From NCBI RefSeq assembly GCF_002259795.1, contig NZ_MWXA01000005.1:496001-560000 (forward strand): a stretch of 64,000 nt of DNA. The letters are read 5' to 3'. The position numbers and the translations under genes are program-made. Under the pieces are notes generated by a model. The model did no database searches and was not told the origin of the DNA. It saw only the letters and a list, made by a program, of their open reading frames with translations. Shown here piece after piece: positions 36,408-48,176 of this stretch. The DNA comes from Bifidobacterium aquikefiri. Lineage in GTDB: Bacteria; Actinomycetota; Actinomycetes; Actinomycetales; Bifidobacteriaceae. Every line of letters starts with the position of its first letter. Positions within the stretch are counted from its first letter, which is position 1.

Positions 36408-37399
36408 TACACACCTCCAGCCGATGACAACAGAGCTGCGTTCTTCAAGCGAGGATCCAGGATTCGATGCAACACATCGACAACGAACCCAATGCATAGG
36501 AAGAACGCGGCAAGCACAAAGAGTTCGCTCTGCACCGTCAGAAGGTCGCGATTGCCAATATCAGTGACCAGCATCGAGCCGATACCAGGCAAGCCGAAGA
36601 GGTTCTCAATCACCATGACTCCGGTTATCATTTCTGCGAAGGTCAGTCCAATGACGGAAACCAGCTGGGGAGTCACTACGCGCAGACCAATTCGCAGCAC
36701 AGCCTGGACTCGCGTCATCCCACAAGCCATACCCATGTTGACGAATTCAGACGCAAGCATCTCCTGCAATGCAGAACGCGTATAGCGCAGAATGCTGGAG
36801 CCCACAATGATGCCGACTGTCAGTGCGGGAAGAACCAAGGAGACAAGGGCGGACCCCGGCTGTTTCCAGCCATTATCCGGAAAACCCTGGGACGGGAATA
36901 TGTTGATCAATCCCGAGCCCTTCGAAAACAACAGGATGAACAGCATCGCACCCCACAGGGCTGGTATCGCGCCACCGACAAGCGCAAGCAGATGCAGGCC
37001 ATGCCGAACCTTTGCATGAGATGCAAGGATAGACGCGCAGCCGAGCGGTATGCCGAACAGACACGATAGCAGCAGGCCAAGCAGAATCAGGGGAAAGGTT
37101 ATCTGCACGCGTGAAAGTATCTGCACGCCAACGTCACGGCCGGTCAGGACGGAAACACCGAGGTTTCCGTGGATGATGTCACCAGCCCAATCGAGATACT
37201 GCTGCGGATATGAGCGGTTCAGCCCGAGTTCCTGGCGCAATCTGGCAATGCGATCCGGCGTGGCGTTCAACCCTGCCATAACCGATGCAACATTGCCTGG
37301 CAAAACTCGCAAGGCAAGGAAAATCAGCACTGACATACCGAACAGGGCAGCCAGAAGGAGAGCAGAACGCCGAACCAGAAATCTCATAGTCTCAAGCAA
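36407..37399 (-). CDS. Peptide ABC importer permease, DppB/OppB type
   Basis: 330 residues from TTG 37399 (AGGG upstream) or 326 from ATG 37387; the choice is open. Six helices; N-terminal LLLAALFGMSVLIFLALRVLPG is typical. The region LGLNRSYPQQYLDWAGDIIHGNLGVSVLTG (shortened family block) and the EAA-type loop TRSALQEMLASEFVNMGMACG are present, then VIENLFGLPGIGSML. It lies three bases after the binding protein and is coupled to the DppC-like gene. Confidence 0.93.
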   Translation of the reverse strand: MLETMRFLVRRSALLLAALFGMSVLIFLALRVLPGNVASVMAGLNATPDRIARLRQELGLNRSYPQQYLDWAGDIIHGNLGVSVLTGRDVGVQILSRVQITFPLILLGLLLSCLFGIPLGCASILASHAKVRHGLHLLALVGGAIPALWGAMLFILLFSKGSGLINIFPSQGFPDNGWKQPGSALVSLVLPALTVGIIVGSSILRYTRSALQEMLASEFVNMGMACGMTRVQAVLRIGLRVVTPQLVSVIGLTFAEMITGVMVIENLFGLPGIGSMLVTDIGNRDLLTVQSELFVLAAFFLCIGFVVDVLHRILDPRLKNAALLSSAGGV

Positions 37400-37402
37400 T
37401 CC

Positions 37403-39067
37403 CTATGCCCTGTATTGAACGTTCCACAACGGAAGCTGGAACTGATTCAGGTTGAGAGGGAAACCGGTGACGCCCTTGCGATATGCGGTCGTCACTCGAT
37501 AGTTGAAAAGCCAGTCGGCAGGGGCATCTTCTGATACCAGCCGTGCAGCCTTCCTCAGATACGACTCGTATTCGCTATTGGTCGTGGACGAAACTGCCTT
37601 GGCATAGAGATCCTGAACCTGCTTGTTGTCGTAGTTGAAGTAATAGTCAGGATTTGCCCAGGTATAGAAATCATGGCTTTCATTGTGATCCACCAAGGAG
37701 AGATCATAGTTCTTGTTGGTATATACATCCTGAAGCCAGGCCGAGAATTCCACGACCTTGACGTTGAGTTCAATGCCAACGGTCTTGAGCTGTGAACGGA
37801 GTTGGTCCCCTATTTCAGTGCCATAGATATTCGCATATTCAAGGTCGAGCTTGAGCGGCTTTGATGCATTGTAACCGGCCTCAGAGAGCAATTTCTTGGC
37901 TTTGGCCTGGTCAAAGGGGTAGAGCTTCGTCAGATTCTCGTAACCGGGGTCAAGCGCAGGAATCGGTCCACCCAGCATTGCGTCCGCTCCACCTCGTGAA
38001 GAGATCAGTGCCTTGTTGTCAATGGCATAGCGAATCGCCTCTCGAACGCGTTTGTCCGAAGTCTTCGATCCTGCTCCATTGAATGCAAGAACGAACTTAT
38101 CCGTATCATCACCGGCCTTGACGACAAAATTGCCGTCCTTGGAAACAGATGATGAAAGATTCTCCGTAATCGGTGCAAGAACCTGCACATTGTTGCTCTT
38201 CAGCGCGTTGATTGCAGCATTGTCATCGGTGAGATACCTCAGTACGACCGTTTGCGTTTTTGCCTTATGACTTCCCCAATAGTGAGGATTGGCCTTCAAT
38301 GTGAGGGATTCGTTCTGCTTGAAGCTCTGCACCAGATACGGTCCCGAACCTACCGCCTGTGTCTTGGCATCGTATTGTGCATCTTCATCCAGGACAAGAC
38401 CGGCACGACCTGTGAGATTCCACAGCAATGTCGCATCAGGAGCCTTGAGTTTCACAACGACGGTGGTTGCCCCGTCAGCACTCACGCTCTCCACGTTGGC
38501 CAGGGCCTGTGCGTTGACATAGTCATTGCTGATCAGGGAATTCAATGACCACGCGACATCCTTGGAATCCAGGGCGTCGCCATTCGAGAATCGCTCGCCC
38601 GCGTTGAGTGTGAAGGTATAAGTCTTGGCATCCTTGGAAACCGTCCACGACTTTGCCAGTGCCGGAACAACGGCATTGTCAGCATCGCGCGCCACCAAAC
38701 CCTCGTAGACGTTTCCGATCAATACCTGGTCAAGTGCGGCACCTGTCTCATTCCTGATGTCAAGGTTCGTTGGGGCAAGCTTGAGCCCAATCGATATGGA
38801 ATGTGACGTCGCCGCCACACTGCCCGTGGAATTCCTATGCCGATATGCGAATACGCCGCCGACGATAATCGCCACAGCTGCAATCGCCGCCACGATCCAT
38901 ATCCATGGCGGAACTCTTCTATGACGCTTCTGATACGAATTCAGCGAATCATCGGTCGATCCTGCAGTACCCGTCGATTGTTCTGCAACATGCTGATCAT
39001 CATGGACAAGTCCTGTAGTTCCAGTCGTGGTGCTCCTGGCATCCCCGCTGTTTAAATTTTCAGCCAT
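37403..39067 (-). CDS. Family 5 solute-binding protein with N-terminal membrane anchor
   Basis: 554 residues from ATG 39067 (GAGAGAACATA upstream). A hydrophilic segment of about 60 residues rich in Ser, Thr and Asp and ending QKRHRRVP leads into one membrane helix PPWIWIVAAIAAVAIIVGG; there is no lipobox Cys, so it is probably a type II anchored receptor rather than a lipoprotein. The SBP_bac_5 domain follows: TNLDIRNETGAALDQVLIGNVYEGL (shortened), SWTVSKDAKTYTFTLNAG, FSNGDALDSKDVAWSL and RVREAIRYAIDNKALI. It is the receptor of the importer 33699-37399; the ligand is probably a peptide. Confidence 0.9.
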   Translation of the reverse strand: MAENLNSGDARSTTTGTTGLVHDDQHVAEQSTGTAGSTDDSLNSYQKRHRRVPPWIWIVAAIAAVAIIVGGVFAYRHRNSTGSVAATSHSISIGLKLAPTNLDIRNETGAALDQVLIGNVYEGLVARDADNAVVPALAKSWTVSKDAKTYTFTLNAGERFSNGDALDSKDVAWSLNSLISNDYVNAQALANVESVSADGATTVVVKLKAPDATLLWNLTGRAGLVLDEDAQYDAKTQAVGSGPYLVQSFKQNESLTLKANPHYWGSHKAKTQTVVLRYLTDDNAAINALKSNNVQVLAPITENLSSSVSKDGNFVVKAGDDTDKFVLAFNGAGSKTSDKRVREAIRYAIDNKALISSRGGADAMLGGPIPALDPGYENLTKLYPFDQAKAKKLLSEAGYNASKPLKLDLEYANIYGTEIGDQLRSQLKTVGIELNVKVVEFSAWLQDVYTNKNYDLSLVDHNESHDFYTWANPDYYFNYDNKQVQDLYAKAVSSTTNSEYESYLRKAARLVSEDAPADWLFNYRVTTAYRKGVTGFPLNLNQFQLPLWNVQYRA

Positions 39068-39353
39068 TATGTTCTCTCTGTCATTGCTGTTCTGATATTG
39101 AGTTATCTGTCTTGCATCCCATCGCCTCAGCACACGGTTGCTCCTCGCATCCGTCAACATGAGCGGTGTGACGATGATTGGCCGCCTCTCACAAGGTCGA
39201 CCATCATCATTCAATGATACCCGCCCTCAAAGCGCTCACACAATCGAAGATATGAACCAAGGGATATACACTGGTTCTATAAGTCTCAGCGCGCTATTCC
39301 AACTTGCAATACCGCGACATGGTTACGCGCATCATACCATCGAAGGGTCTGCT
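39068..39353. other. Divergent promoter region of the peptide importer and coaX
   Basis: 286 bases between divergent starts. The coaX frame is open to 39138 on the plus strand, but CGAAGGGTCTGCT before ATG 39354 and the DIGNT motif place the start at 39354. No operator or terminator stood out. Confidence 0.45.
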
Positions 39354-40124
39354 ATGCTCATCGCCGTTGATATAGGAAATACCGACATTGTGCTCGGCTT
39401 TCTGGAAGGCACCAAGATCATTGCTTCGTATCGCATGACCACTCTGCTCAGCCATACATCTGATGAATATGGGCTCATGCTCAGCGAGTTCCTTCAGATG
39501 AGCAACTATGCAGATTCAGACGTAGATGACGTCATCATCTCTTCAGTCGTGCCCAATGTGATGCACTCATTCCGCGCAGCCATAATCAAGTTCTTTGGTG
39601 TCGATCCGATCGTTGTCGGACCTGGCATCAAAACGGGAATCAACATCCGACTCGACGATCCGCGCTCTCTGGGTGCCGACTGCCTCTGTGACTGCGTGGG
39701 GGCGTTCGGTCTGTATGGCGGTCCGCTTCTGGTGCTGGATTTTGGCACTGCGACAACATATAACTATGTGGATGCCAAAGGCACGATCACGGCGGGCTTG
39801 ATAACCGTTGGCATTCGAAGCGGTGCTGCTGCACTTTCAAACAAGACTGCGCAACTCCCCGAAGTCGAAATCACCAGACCAAAATCGGTTTTCGCAACCG
39901 ATACAAAAACGGCCATGCAGGCAGGATTGTTCTATAACTTCCTCGGTGGAGTAGAGCGCACAATAGTGCAATTCCAAAGGGAAGTTGGCGAGAGCTTCAA
40001 AGTCGTCGCAACCGGTGGTTTCGGACGCATCATCGAGGGAGAGACGGACTCCATCGATGTCTACGATCCCAATCTGATTTTCAAGGGCATGCGCATGATC
40101 TATGACAAAAATATCAGTCGCTAA
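39354..40124 (+). CDS. coaX: Type III pantothenate kinase
   Basis: Phosphorylates pantothenate, the first step of coenzyme A synthesis. It has 256 residues, the normal length. It begins MLIAVDIGNTDIVLGF (phosphate-1 motif DxGNT) and has VLDFGTATTYNYVD. The pantothenate region reads LGADCLCDCVGAF where most homologues have GADR, and AGLITVGI where GGxIxPG is usual. The catalytic Asp is kept, but the Arg is replaced by Cys. It may be a divergent but active enzyme, or altered in metal or substrate use. Its stop TAA touches the long inverted repeat at 40124-40232. Confidence 0.88.
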   Translation: MLIAVDIGNTDIVLGFLEGTKIIASYRMTTLLSHTSDEYGLMLSEFLQMSNYADSDVDDVIISSVVPNVMHSFRAAIIKFFGVDPIVVGPGIKTGINIRLDDPRSLGADCLCDCVGAFGLYGGPLLVLDFGTATTYNYVDAKGTITAGLITVGIRSGAAALSNKTAQLPEVEITRPKSVFATDTKTAMQAGLFYNFLGGVERTIVQFQREVGESFKVVATGGFGRIIEGETDSIDVYDPNLIFKGMRMIYDKNISR

Positions 40125-40232
40125 ATGCTCATTGTGAACTGCTCACAGTATAGTGGCCTCTTTTTCGCTCGATTCCACTCTAAAATCAACGATGGCAAGA
40201 GTTTATACCGTGAGCAGTTCACAATGAGCATT
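40124..40232. repeat. Long inverted repeat between convergent coaX and sugar-binding-protein genes
   Basis: Bases 40124-40146 pair exactly with 40210-40232 (23 bp). With one mismatch the stem continues through 40152/40204 to 29 positions. The loop of about 51 bases has GGCCTCTTTTTCGC. The outer part contains TCATTGTGAACT, also the outer part of the inverted repeat at 56769-56873. It lies between the end of coaX (plus strand) and the end of a minus-strand gene, the place for a bidirectional terminator; the length and perfection exceed what termination needs. Confidence 0.85.
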
Positions 40233-40285
40233 GTTCATAGATTATTGGCATAGATTATTGGGATAAGCTTTCCAGCAATCTGCCA

Positions 40286-41629
40286 TTATTTGACCGTATA
40301 GCCTTGACTTTCGGCATATTTGGTGAGGTTTTTCTGCCATGCCGCGATGCCCTGACTTAAGGTAATCGACTTGTCGGTATAGGCGGCGCCTGCATCATCA
40401 GCGAAGATGCCACGTGCGTAGACTTCGAACGGCAGGAACTTGTAGCCAGTGATCACGTCTGTAGCCGCCTTCGCGAGAACCTTGTTATATTCCTGTCCAC
40501 CGAAGTACTCATTGGCTTTGCCGTTGGAATCAGTCAAGGACGTTGCATCCAGGAAGTCAGATGACTTGAGGGTGTCGTTGTCTGCAGGGAATGCGCCGGC
40601 ATCGACACGCGTCTTGATACCCGTCGCGCTATGGGCAACATAATCAAGGAACTTGTATGCAGCCTTGACCTTGGCATCATCGCTGGACTTGATGATGGCG
40701 AGTGATGAACCGCCATTCTCCGAATTCTCGGTACCGCCAGCCTCCCAGGTTGGCATTTGTGCTACGCGCCACTTTCCGGATCCGTCGGGAGCTCCGGAAA
40801 GAAGGTTGTATGGCATCCAGGCACCAGTAAGCAGCGAGGCGATCGAGCCATCGTTCAATCCCTTGTTCCAGTCATCCGACCAGCCTGGGGTCTTGGTATC
40901 GATCAGATCTTCATTAATCATCTTCTGCCAGAATGCGGTCCACTTCTTGACTCCTGAATCAGTGGTGAGGCCGATGGTAACGGTCTTGCCGTCCTTGCTC
41001 GTTGCAAATGGGGTGGCCCCAGCCTGCCATGTCATGGAATCGAAGAACCCTGCATCGCCGGTGTCTGACGTAATGTATGAACCGGTTGCACGAATCTTCT
41101 TTGCAGCCTCGTAGAATTCATCCCACGTTGTTGGCACCTGGGTGACACCAGCCTTATCGAAGACCTCCTTGTTGTAGAACAACGCCATGGGGCCGGAATC
41201 GATAGGCAATGCATAGACACCACCGTTGATGTTCACCGAACTCCAGGTACCTGGCGTATAGAAGCTCTTGTAGGACGAGGCTCCCAGACTGGAGAGATTC
41301 TGAAGATTATCGCGTATGACATATTCAGGCAGAGCGTAATATTCGATCTGTGCAATATCCGGCGCACCCTTGCCAGCCGACATCGCATTGTTCAACGCCG
41401 TATATTCATCTTTGTTGGTTCCAGCGTTGGTCACCTTGACCTTGATGTTCGGATTGGCCTTTTCGAATCCGGCAACAGTGCGAGGCACCGTCGAATCCCA
41501 TGACCACACGACTATCGAAGTTGTGGCACTGCCCGAATCGCTCGATGAGCTACTCGAACCACAGGCCACCAACGGTGCCAACATAATAACAGCACCAACT
41601 AGAGCAACTGCTCGTTTTGTGAACTTCAT
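40286..41629 (-). CDS. Sugar ABC-importer binding lipoprotein (SBP family 1)
   Basis: 447 residues. The signal peptide MKFTKRAVALVGAVIMLAP ends at the lipobox LVAC, then a Ser-rich linker. The mature part has the family features IVVWSWDSTVPRTVAGFEKAN, VTNAGTNKDEYTALNNAMS and PDIAQIEYYALPEYV. It captures an oligosaccharide outside the membrane. It is downstream of the GH42 gene on the same strand but separated by 198 bases holding a palindromic operator, so it has its own promoter. ATG 41629 follows AAGGAGAATGAACG. No ATPase gene is nearby; a shared MsmK-type ATPase encoded elsewhere is likely. Confidence 0.93.
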   Translation of the reverse strand: MKFTKRAVALVGAVIMLAPLVACGSSSSSSDSGSATTSIVVWSWDSTVPRTVAGFEKANPNIKVKVTNAGTNKDEYTALNNAMSAGKGAPDIAQIEYYALPEYVIRDNLQNLSSLGASSYKSFYTPGTWSSVNINGGVYALPIDSGPMALFYNKEVFDKAGVTQVPTTWDEFYEAAKKIRATGSYITSDTGDAGFFDSMTWQAGATPFATSKDGKTVTIGLTTDSGVKKWTAFWQKMINEDLIDTKTPGWSDDWNKGLNDGSIASLLTGAWMPYNLLSGAPDGSGKWRVAQMPTWEAGGTENSENGGSSLAIIKSSDDAKVKAAYKFLDYVAHSATGIKTRVDAGAFPADNDTLKSSDFLDATSLTDSNGKANEYFGGQEYNKVLAKAATDVITGYKFLPFEVYARGIFADDAGAAYTDKSITLSQGIAAWQKNLTKYAESQGYTVK

Positions 41630-41763
41630 CGTTCATTCTCCTTATTGATATTTGGCCCGGCAGATCGGTTGTATCATGCAACTTTTCAAATCGAGCCTCT
41701 CACCCTTCTTTACTTATAAAAACGTTGGAATATCAAGTATGTTTACGATATCATTTTCAATGA

Positions 41764-41777
41764 TGTTTGCGCAAACA
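41764..41777. promoter_or_regulatory. LacI-type operator upstream of the sugar-binding lipoprotein
   Basis: TGTTTGCGCAAACA is a perfect 14-bp palindrome with the central CG of LacI-family operators. A related half-site, TGTTTACGATAT, is at 41740-41751. A similar site occurs in the divergent region before the permeases (46029-46042). Confidence 0.75.
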
Positions 41778-41827
41778 AAAGATGGTTTCGTTGACGGGTG
41801 AAGCCACGTTCTCCCCTGTCGGACGCG

Positions 41828-45017
<3,190 letters not shown>

Positions 45018-45021
<4 letters not shown>

Positions 45022-45950
45022 TTCATCTGCTCCCTCATGCTACGAAGTTGCACGACGTAGGCGATACTCATCGTGATGATTGCCATGACGATGGCGAGCG
45101 CAGCCGCATAATTGGATTGATTGCCCGAGAAACTGAGATTATAGGCATACATATTCGGTGTGTAATAGGTGGTTACAGAGTTTCCTGGAACCATGTTCTG
45201 CAAAATGCTTGGCTCATTGAAAAGCTGGAAGCTGCCTATGATGCTGAAAATCACCGTTATGGCCAGTGATCCTCGCAACTCGGGCAATTTGATTCTGCGC
45301 ACGATCTGCCATTCAGAAGCACCATCAATGGACGCGGCTTCGTACAGCGAATGCGGAATCGTGGAAAGGCTGGAATAGAAGATCAGCATGTTGTACCCGG
45401 TAAATTCCCATGTGACAATATTGCCGATAGCCGCTAGCAGGACGGAAGGCGCGAGAACATTGAGATCACTGCCGAACACATTGTTGATGGAGCCGACAAG
45501 TCCATATTTTGCACCATACACAAAGCCCCAAATCAGCGTGGAAACCACTGCAGGTACTGCATACGGCAGGAATGTGGAAATTCGGAAGAAACGCGAACCA
45601 TGAAGCTTCATGCTGTCAAGTGCAAGGGCCATGGCAGCGGCAAGGAAAAGCATGATCGGCACCTGGACGACGGTGAACAGCGCAACACGTCGAACACTAT
45701 CCCAGAATTGTGCGTCCTGCATCAGTCGGATGTAGTTTGCCAACCCCACAAATACAGTTCCACCGACCATGCGCTTCTGATAGAACGAAATCCAGATTGC
45801 ATAGACAATCGGGACGATGAACACGAAAATGAAAACGAGTGCAAAGGGAAGCATGAATTTCCATCCACGCCAATCCCAGCTTCTCCCGCCTCTTTTCATC
45901 TTTTGCAGGGAGCCTGTCTCCCTGACAGTCGGAATTCCAGGTACCGCCAT
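45018..45950 (-). CDS. Sugar ABC-importer permease, MalF type
   Basis: 310 residues with six helices; the first is FMLPFALVFIFVFIVPIVYAI. The EAA loop is SLYEAASIDGASEWQIVRRI. It is the first gene of the operon with the second permease and GH42. ATG 45950 is preceded by AAGGGTGACTTC. The operator at 46029-46042 lies 79 bases upstream. Confidence 0.93.
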
Positions 45951-46028
45951 GAAGTCACCCTTTTCTTGCTTGAAATTCGCTCACGACCTTGTCTTCCATG
46001 ACAATGCACGATGAGAAACCTCGAAAAA

Positions 46029-46042
46029 TGTTTACGCAACCA
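46029..46042. promoter_or_regulatory. LacI-type operator between the permease operon and lacI
   Basis: TGTTTACGCAACCA matches the perfect palindrome at 41764-41777 at 12 of 14 positions. It stands between divergent starts (permease 45950 minus, regulator 46131 plus), so it could control both. Confidence 0.6.
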
Positions 46043-46130
46043 TTATAGCATTGGATGCGGTGATAGATCGTTGTGCTGAAAAATCAACCCGTTCGATACA
46101 AAAGTAGAGAAAGTGAGGTATACAAGAGCA

Positions 46131-47147
46131 ATGGCAGGAAAACACGCCCGATGGGCATCTATGCAAGACGTTGCGAAGGAAGCAGGAGTTTCACCGCAAA
46201 CAGTGTCAAGGGTTTCCAATGGCAGTGAAGCCGTGAAGCCCGATACCAGAGACCGAGTCCAGCAGGCAATGCAAAAACTCGGATACCGCCCGAATTTTGC
46301 TGGCAGAGCATTGAAACATGGCCGTTTCAAGAACGTTGGTGTTGCGATGTTCAATATGAACACCTATGGCAACATGAGTCTGCTTCAAGGCATCACCGAT
46401 TGCGCCGTTTCACACGGATATGCCACCACCGTACTCACGATGGACCCTCATGAAGGGCACCCGTTGCAACACGCCGTTGAACAGATGAAGAATCTGCCAG
46501 TTGATGGCGTCATTCTCGTACTTGAACAACGTGTCAGCGATTTTGCAGGTTTCATTCCTCCTAAGGATTTGCCGGTCATCCTGATCACCGAAGGACCAGC
46601 GGATCACTGCCCTACCATCGATGACGACCAATATGGCTGCGCCTCGACGGCAACGGATTATTTGCTGAGCAAGGGGCACAAGACGGTGTATCACATAGCC
46701 GGACCTCAGCATTCCCAGGCCGCGGTAAGCCGCCAGCGAGGATGGAAGGACGCTCTTCTGCAGCAGGGCAAATCGGTTCCTGACGTCATCCAGGGCGATT
46801 GGAATGCCGATAGCGGCTTCGAGGCAGGGCGCAGATTGGCACAGGATCCGCAATGCACCGCAATCTTTGCATCCAACGATCAAATGGCTTATGGCGCAAT
46901 GCAGGGGATAATCAATGCGGGCAAGCGTGTCCCAGAGGACATCAGCATCGTGGGCGTTGACGATTCACTACGCGGCCTCGTGCCCAATCTGACATTGTCG
47001 ACTATGAGACTGCACTTCTCGGAGATCGCCACAACGGCATTCTCCATGGTCTTGCAGGCATGCGAGGGCAACTCGCCCGAGGTGGGTGTGAAAAAAGTCA
47101 TTGCAGCTGAATTGGTCGAGCGCGCTTCAGTCAGGGATGTGAACTGA
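46131..47147 (+). CDS. LacI-family transcriptional regulator
   Basis: 338 residues from ATG 46131; a GTG at 46113 is in frame but has a poor site. The N-terminal HTH is SMQDVAKEAGVSPQTVSRVSN with hinge helix NFAGRALKHGR. The periplasmic-binding-like domain shows VDGVILVLEQRVSDFAG, CASTATDYLLSKGHKTVYHIAG (shortened), FASNDQMAYGAMQGI and the end DISIVGVDDS. Divergent from the beta-galactoside operon, it very likely represses it and the separate lipoprotein gene through the two palindromes described. The inducer is unknown. Confidence 0.93.
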   Translation: MAGKHARWASMQDVAKEAGVSPQTVSRVSNGSEAVKPDTRDRVQQAMQKLGYRPNFAGRALKHGRFKNVGVAMFNMNTYGNMSLLQGITDCAVSHGYATTVLTMDPHEGHPLQHAVEQMKNLPVDGVILVLEQRVSDFAGFIPPKDLPVILITEGPADHCPTIDDDQYGCASTATDYLLSKGHKTVYHIAGPQHSQAAVSRQRGWKDALLQQGKSVPDVIQGDWNADSGFEAGRRLAQDPQCTAIFASNDQMAYGAMQGIINAGKRVPEDISIVGVDDSLRGLVPNLTLSTMRLHFSEIATTAFSMVLQACEGNSPEVGVKKVIAAELVERASVRDVN

Positions 47148-47279
47148 AAGCCCAGATCAGCAGAGAGCAAGTCAGAAGCTAGCACGATGCCTGACGTTGA
47201 TGAAGAACCCCGTCATGGATCGCGATCAACAGCCAGATTCACGTGCAGCTCGAATCGACATCTATGACATATCCAGCAT

Positions 47280-48140
47280 TCATGCGTTATCGTCTCCTGT
47301 TACTGGCAGGGGCATCTCAAGGGGAATCTGCGACTCGAATCGCCGTAACTCTGCATTGATCGGATCCACGAATTCGAGAGTTCGAGCAACCAGCTGCAGG
47401 GGGTGGGCAAAATCATCAAGACTTGTAGACGCCTTATCTGCCTCGGTTGACTGTGTCGTTCTCATACGAATCTTAGGATAAAGATCGTCACCAACGATTG
47501 GCAGTCCAATCGAATTCATATGCACTCGAAGCTGGTGCGTCTTGCCGGATCGAGGTTGCAGTGAATACACTCGCCAGAGAGATGCTGGAACGTGTCTTCC
47601 CTGAGCTGCAAGTACGCGGTCATTCGCCTCGAGCACTGCACGTTGATCGTGCGATAGCGAGATGATTGTTGAACTGTTGGCCTCGCCGACAGATTCGAAT
47701 GCCTGCAGGGTGCCGCGAAGCTTGATGATCCTCGATTCACGCAGAATCGGGAATACGGCTGGAGGATTCAAGGATCTCGTTGCCCCACATCGTGGCTGCC
47801 TGACAATGGCAGCTGGTGCAATGCATTCATACCTTTTGCTGACCTGACGATTTTGGAACAGCATCTGGTATGCCCCACGAAGGCTTGGATCACGCACAAA
47901 AAGCACCACCCCAGCCGTCGCCCTGTCAAGTCGATGTGCAGGAGTTATCAGATCATCCTGAAACTGTTCGCGCAGGCGCATCAAGGCAGTGGATCTATAC
48001 CACATGCCTCGTGGCGTTGTCGGCAGAAAATGCGGTTTATCCACGACGATAATCGCATCATCGGCATAGAGAATCCTGATGGGGAACGGTATCGCGGGTT
48101 CGCGCGTGACCCAACGATGCCGGTGTTCATGAGTTTGCAT
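47280..48140 (-). CDS. RluA-family RNA pseudouridine synthase
   Basis: 286 residues. The domain starts IRILYADDAIIVVDKPHFLPT; the catalytic Asp is in ITPAHRLDRATAGVVLF, and RYECIAPA, SGKTHQLRVHMNSIGLPIVGDDLYP (shortened) complete the core. It modifies uridines in rRNA or tRNA; the target cannot be assigned. No N-terminal S4 domain is present. It lies 36 bases downstream of glmS on the same strand. The ribosome site at ATG 48140 is weak. Confidence 0.9.
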   Translation of the reverse strand: MQTHEHRHRWVTREPAIPFPIRILYADDAIIVVDKPHFLPTTPRGMWYRSTALMRLREQFQDDLITPAHRLDRATAGVVLFVRDPSLRGAYQMLFQNRQVSKRYECIAPAAIVRQPRCGATRSLNPPAVFPILRESRIIKLRGTLQAFESVGEANSSTIISLSHDQRAVLEANDRVLAAQGRHVPASLWRVYSLQPRSGKTHQLRVHMNSIGLPIVGDDLYPKIRMRTTQSTEADKASTSLDDFAHPLQLVARTLEFVDPINAELRRFESQIPLEMPLPVTGDDNA

Positions 48141-48176
48141 ATGCTCGCACTGTTGTATTGGTGTCTACGATACCGG

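Noticed and set aside
40124-40232. Insertion sequence ends
   Set aside because: No transposase and no target-site duplication; the inside is only about 50-60 bases.
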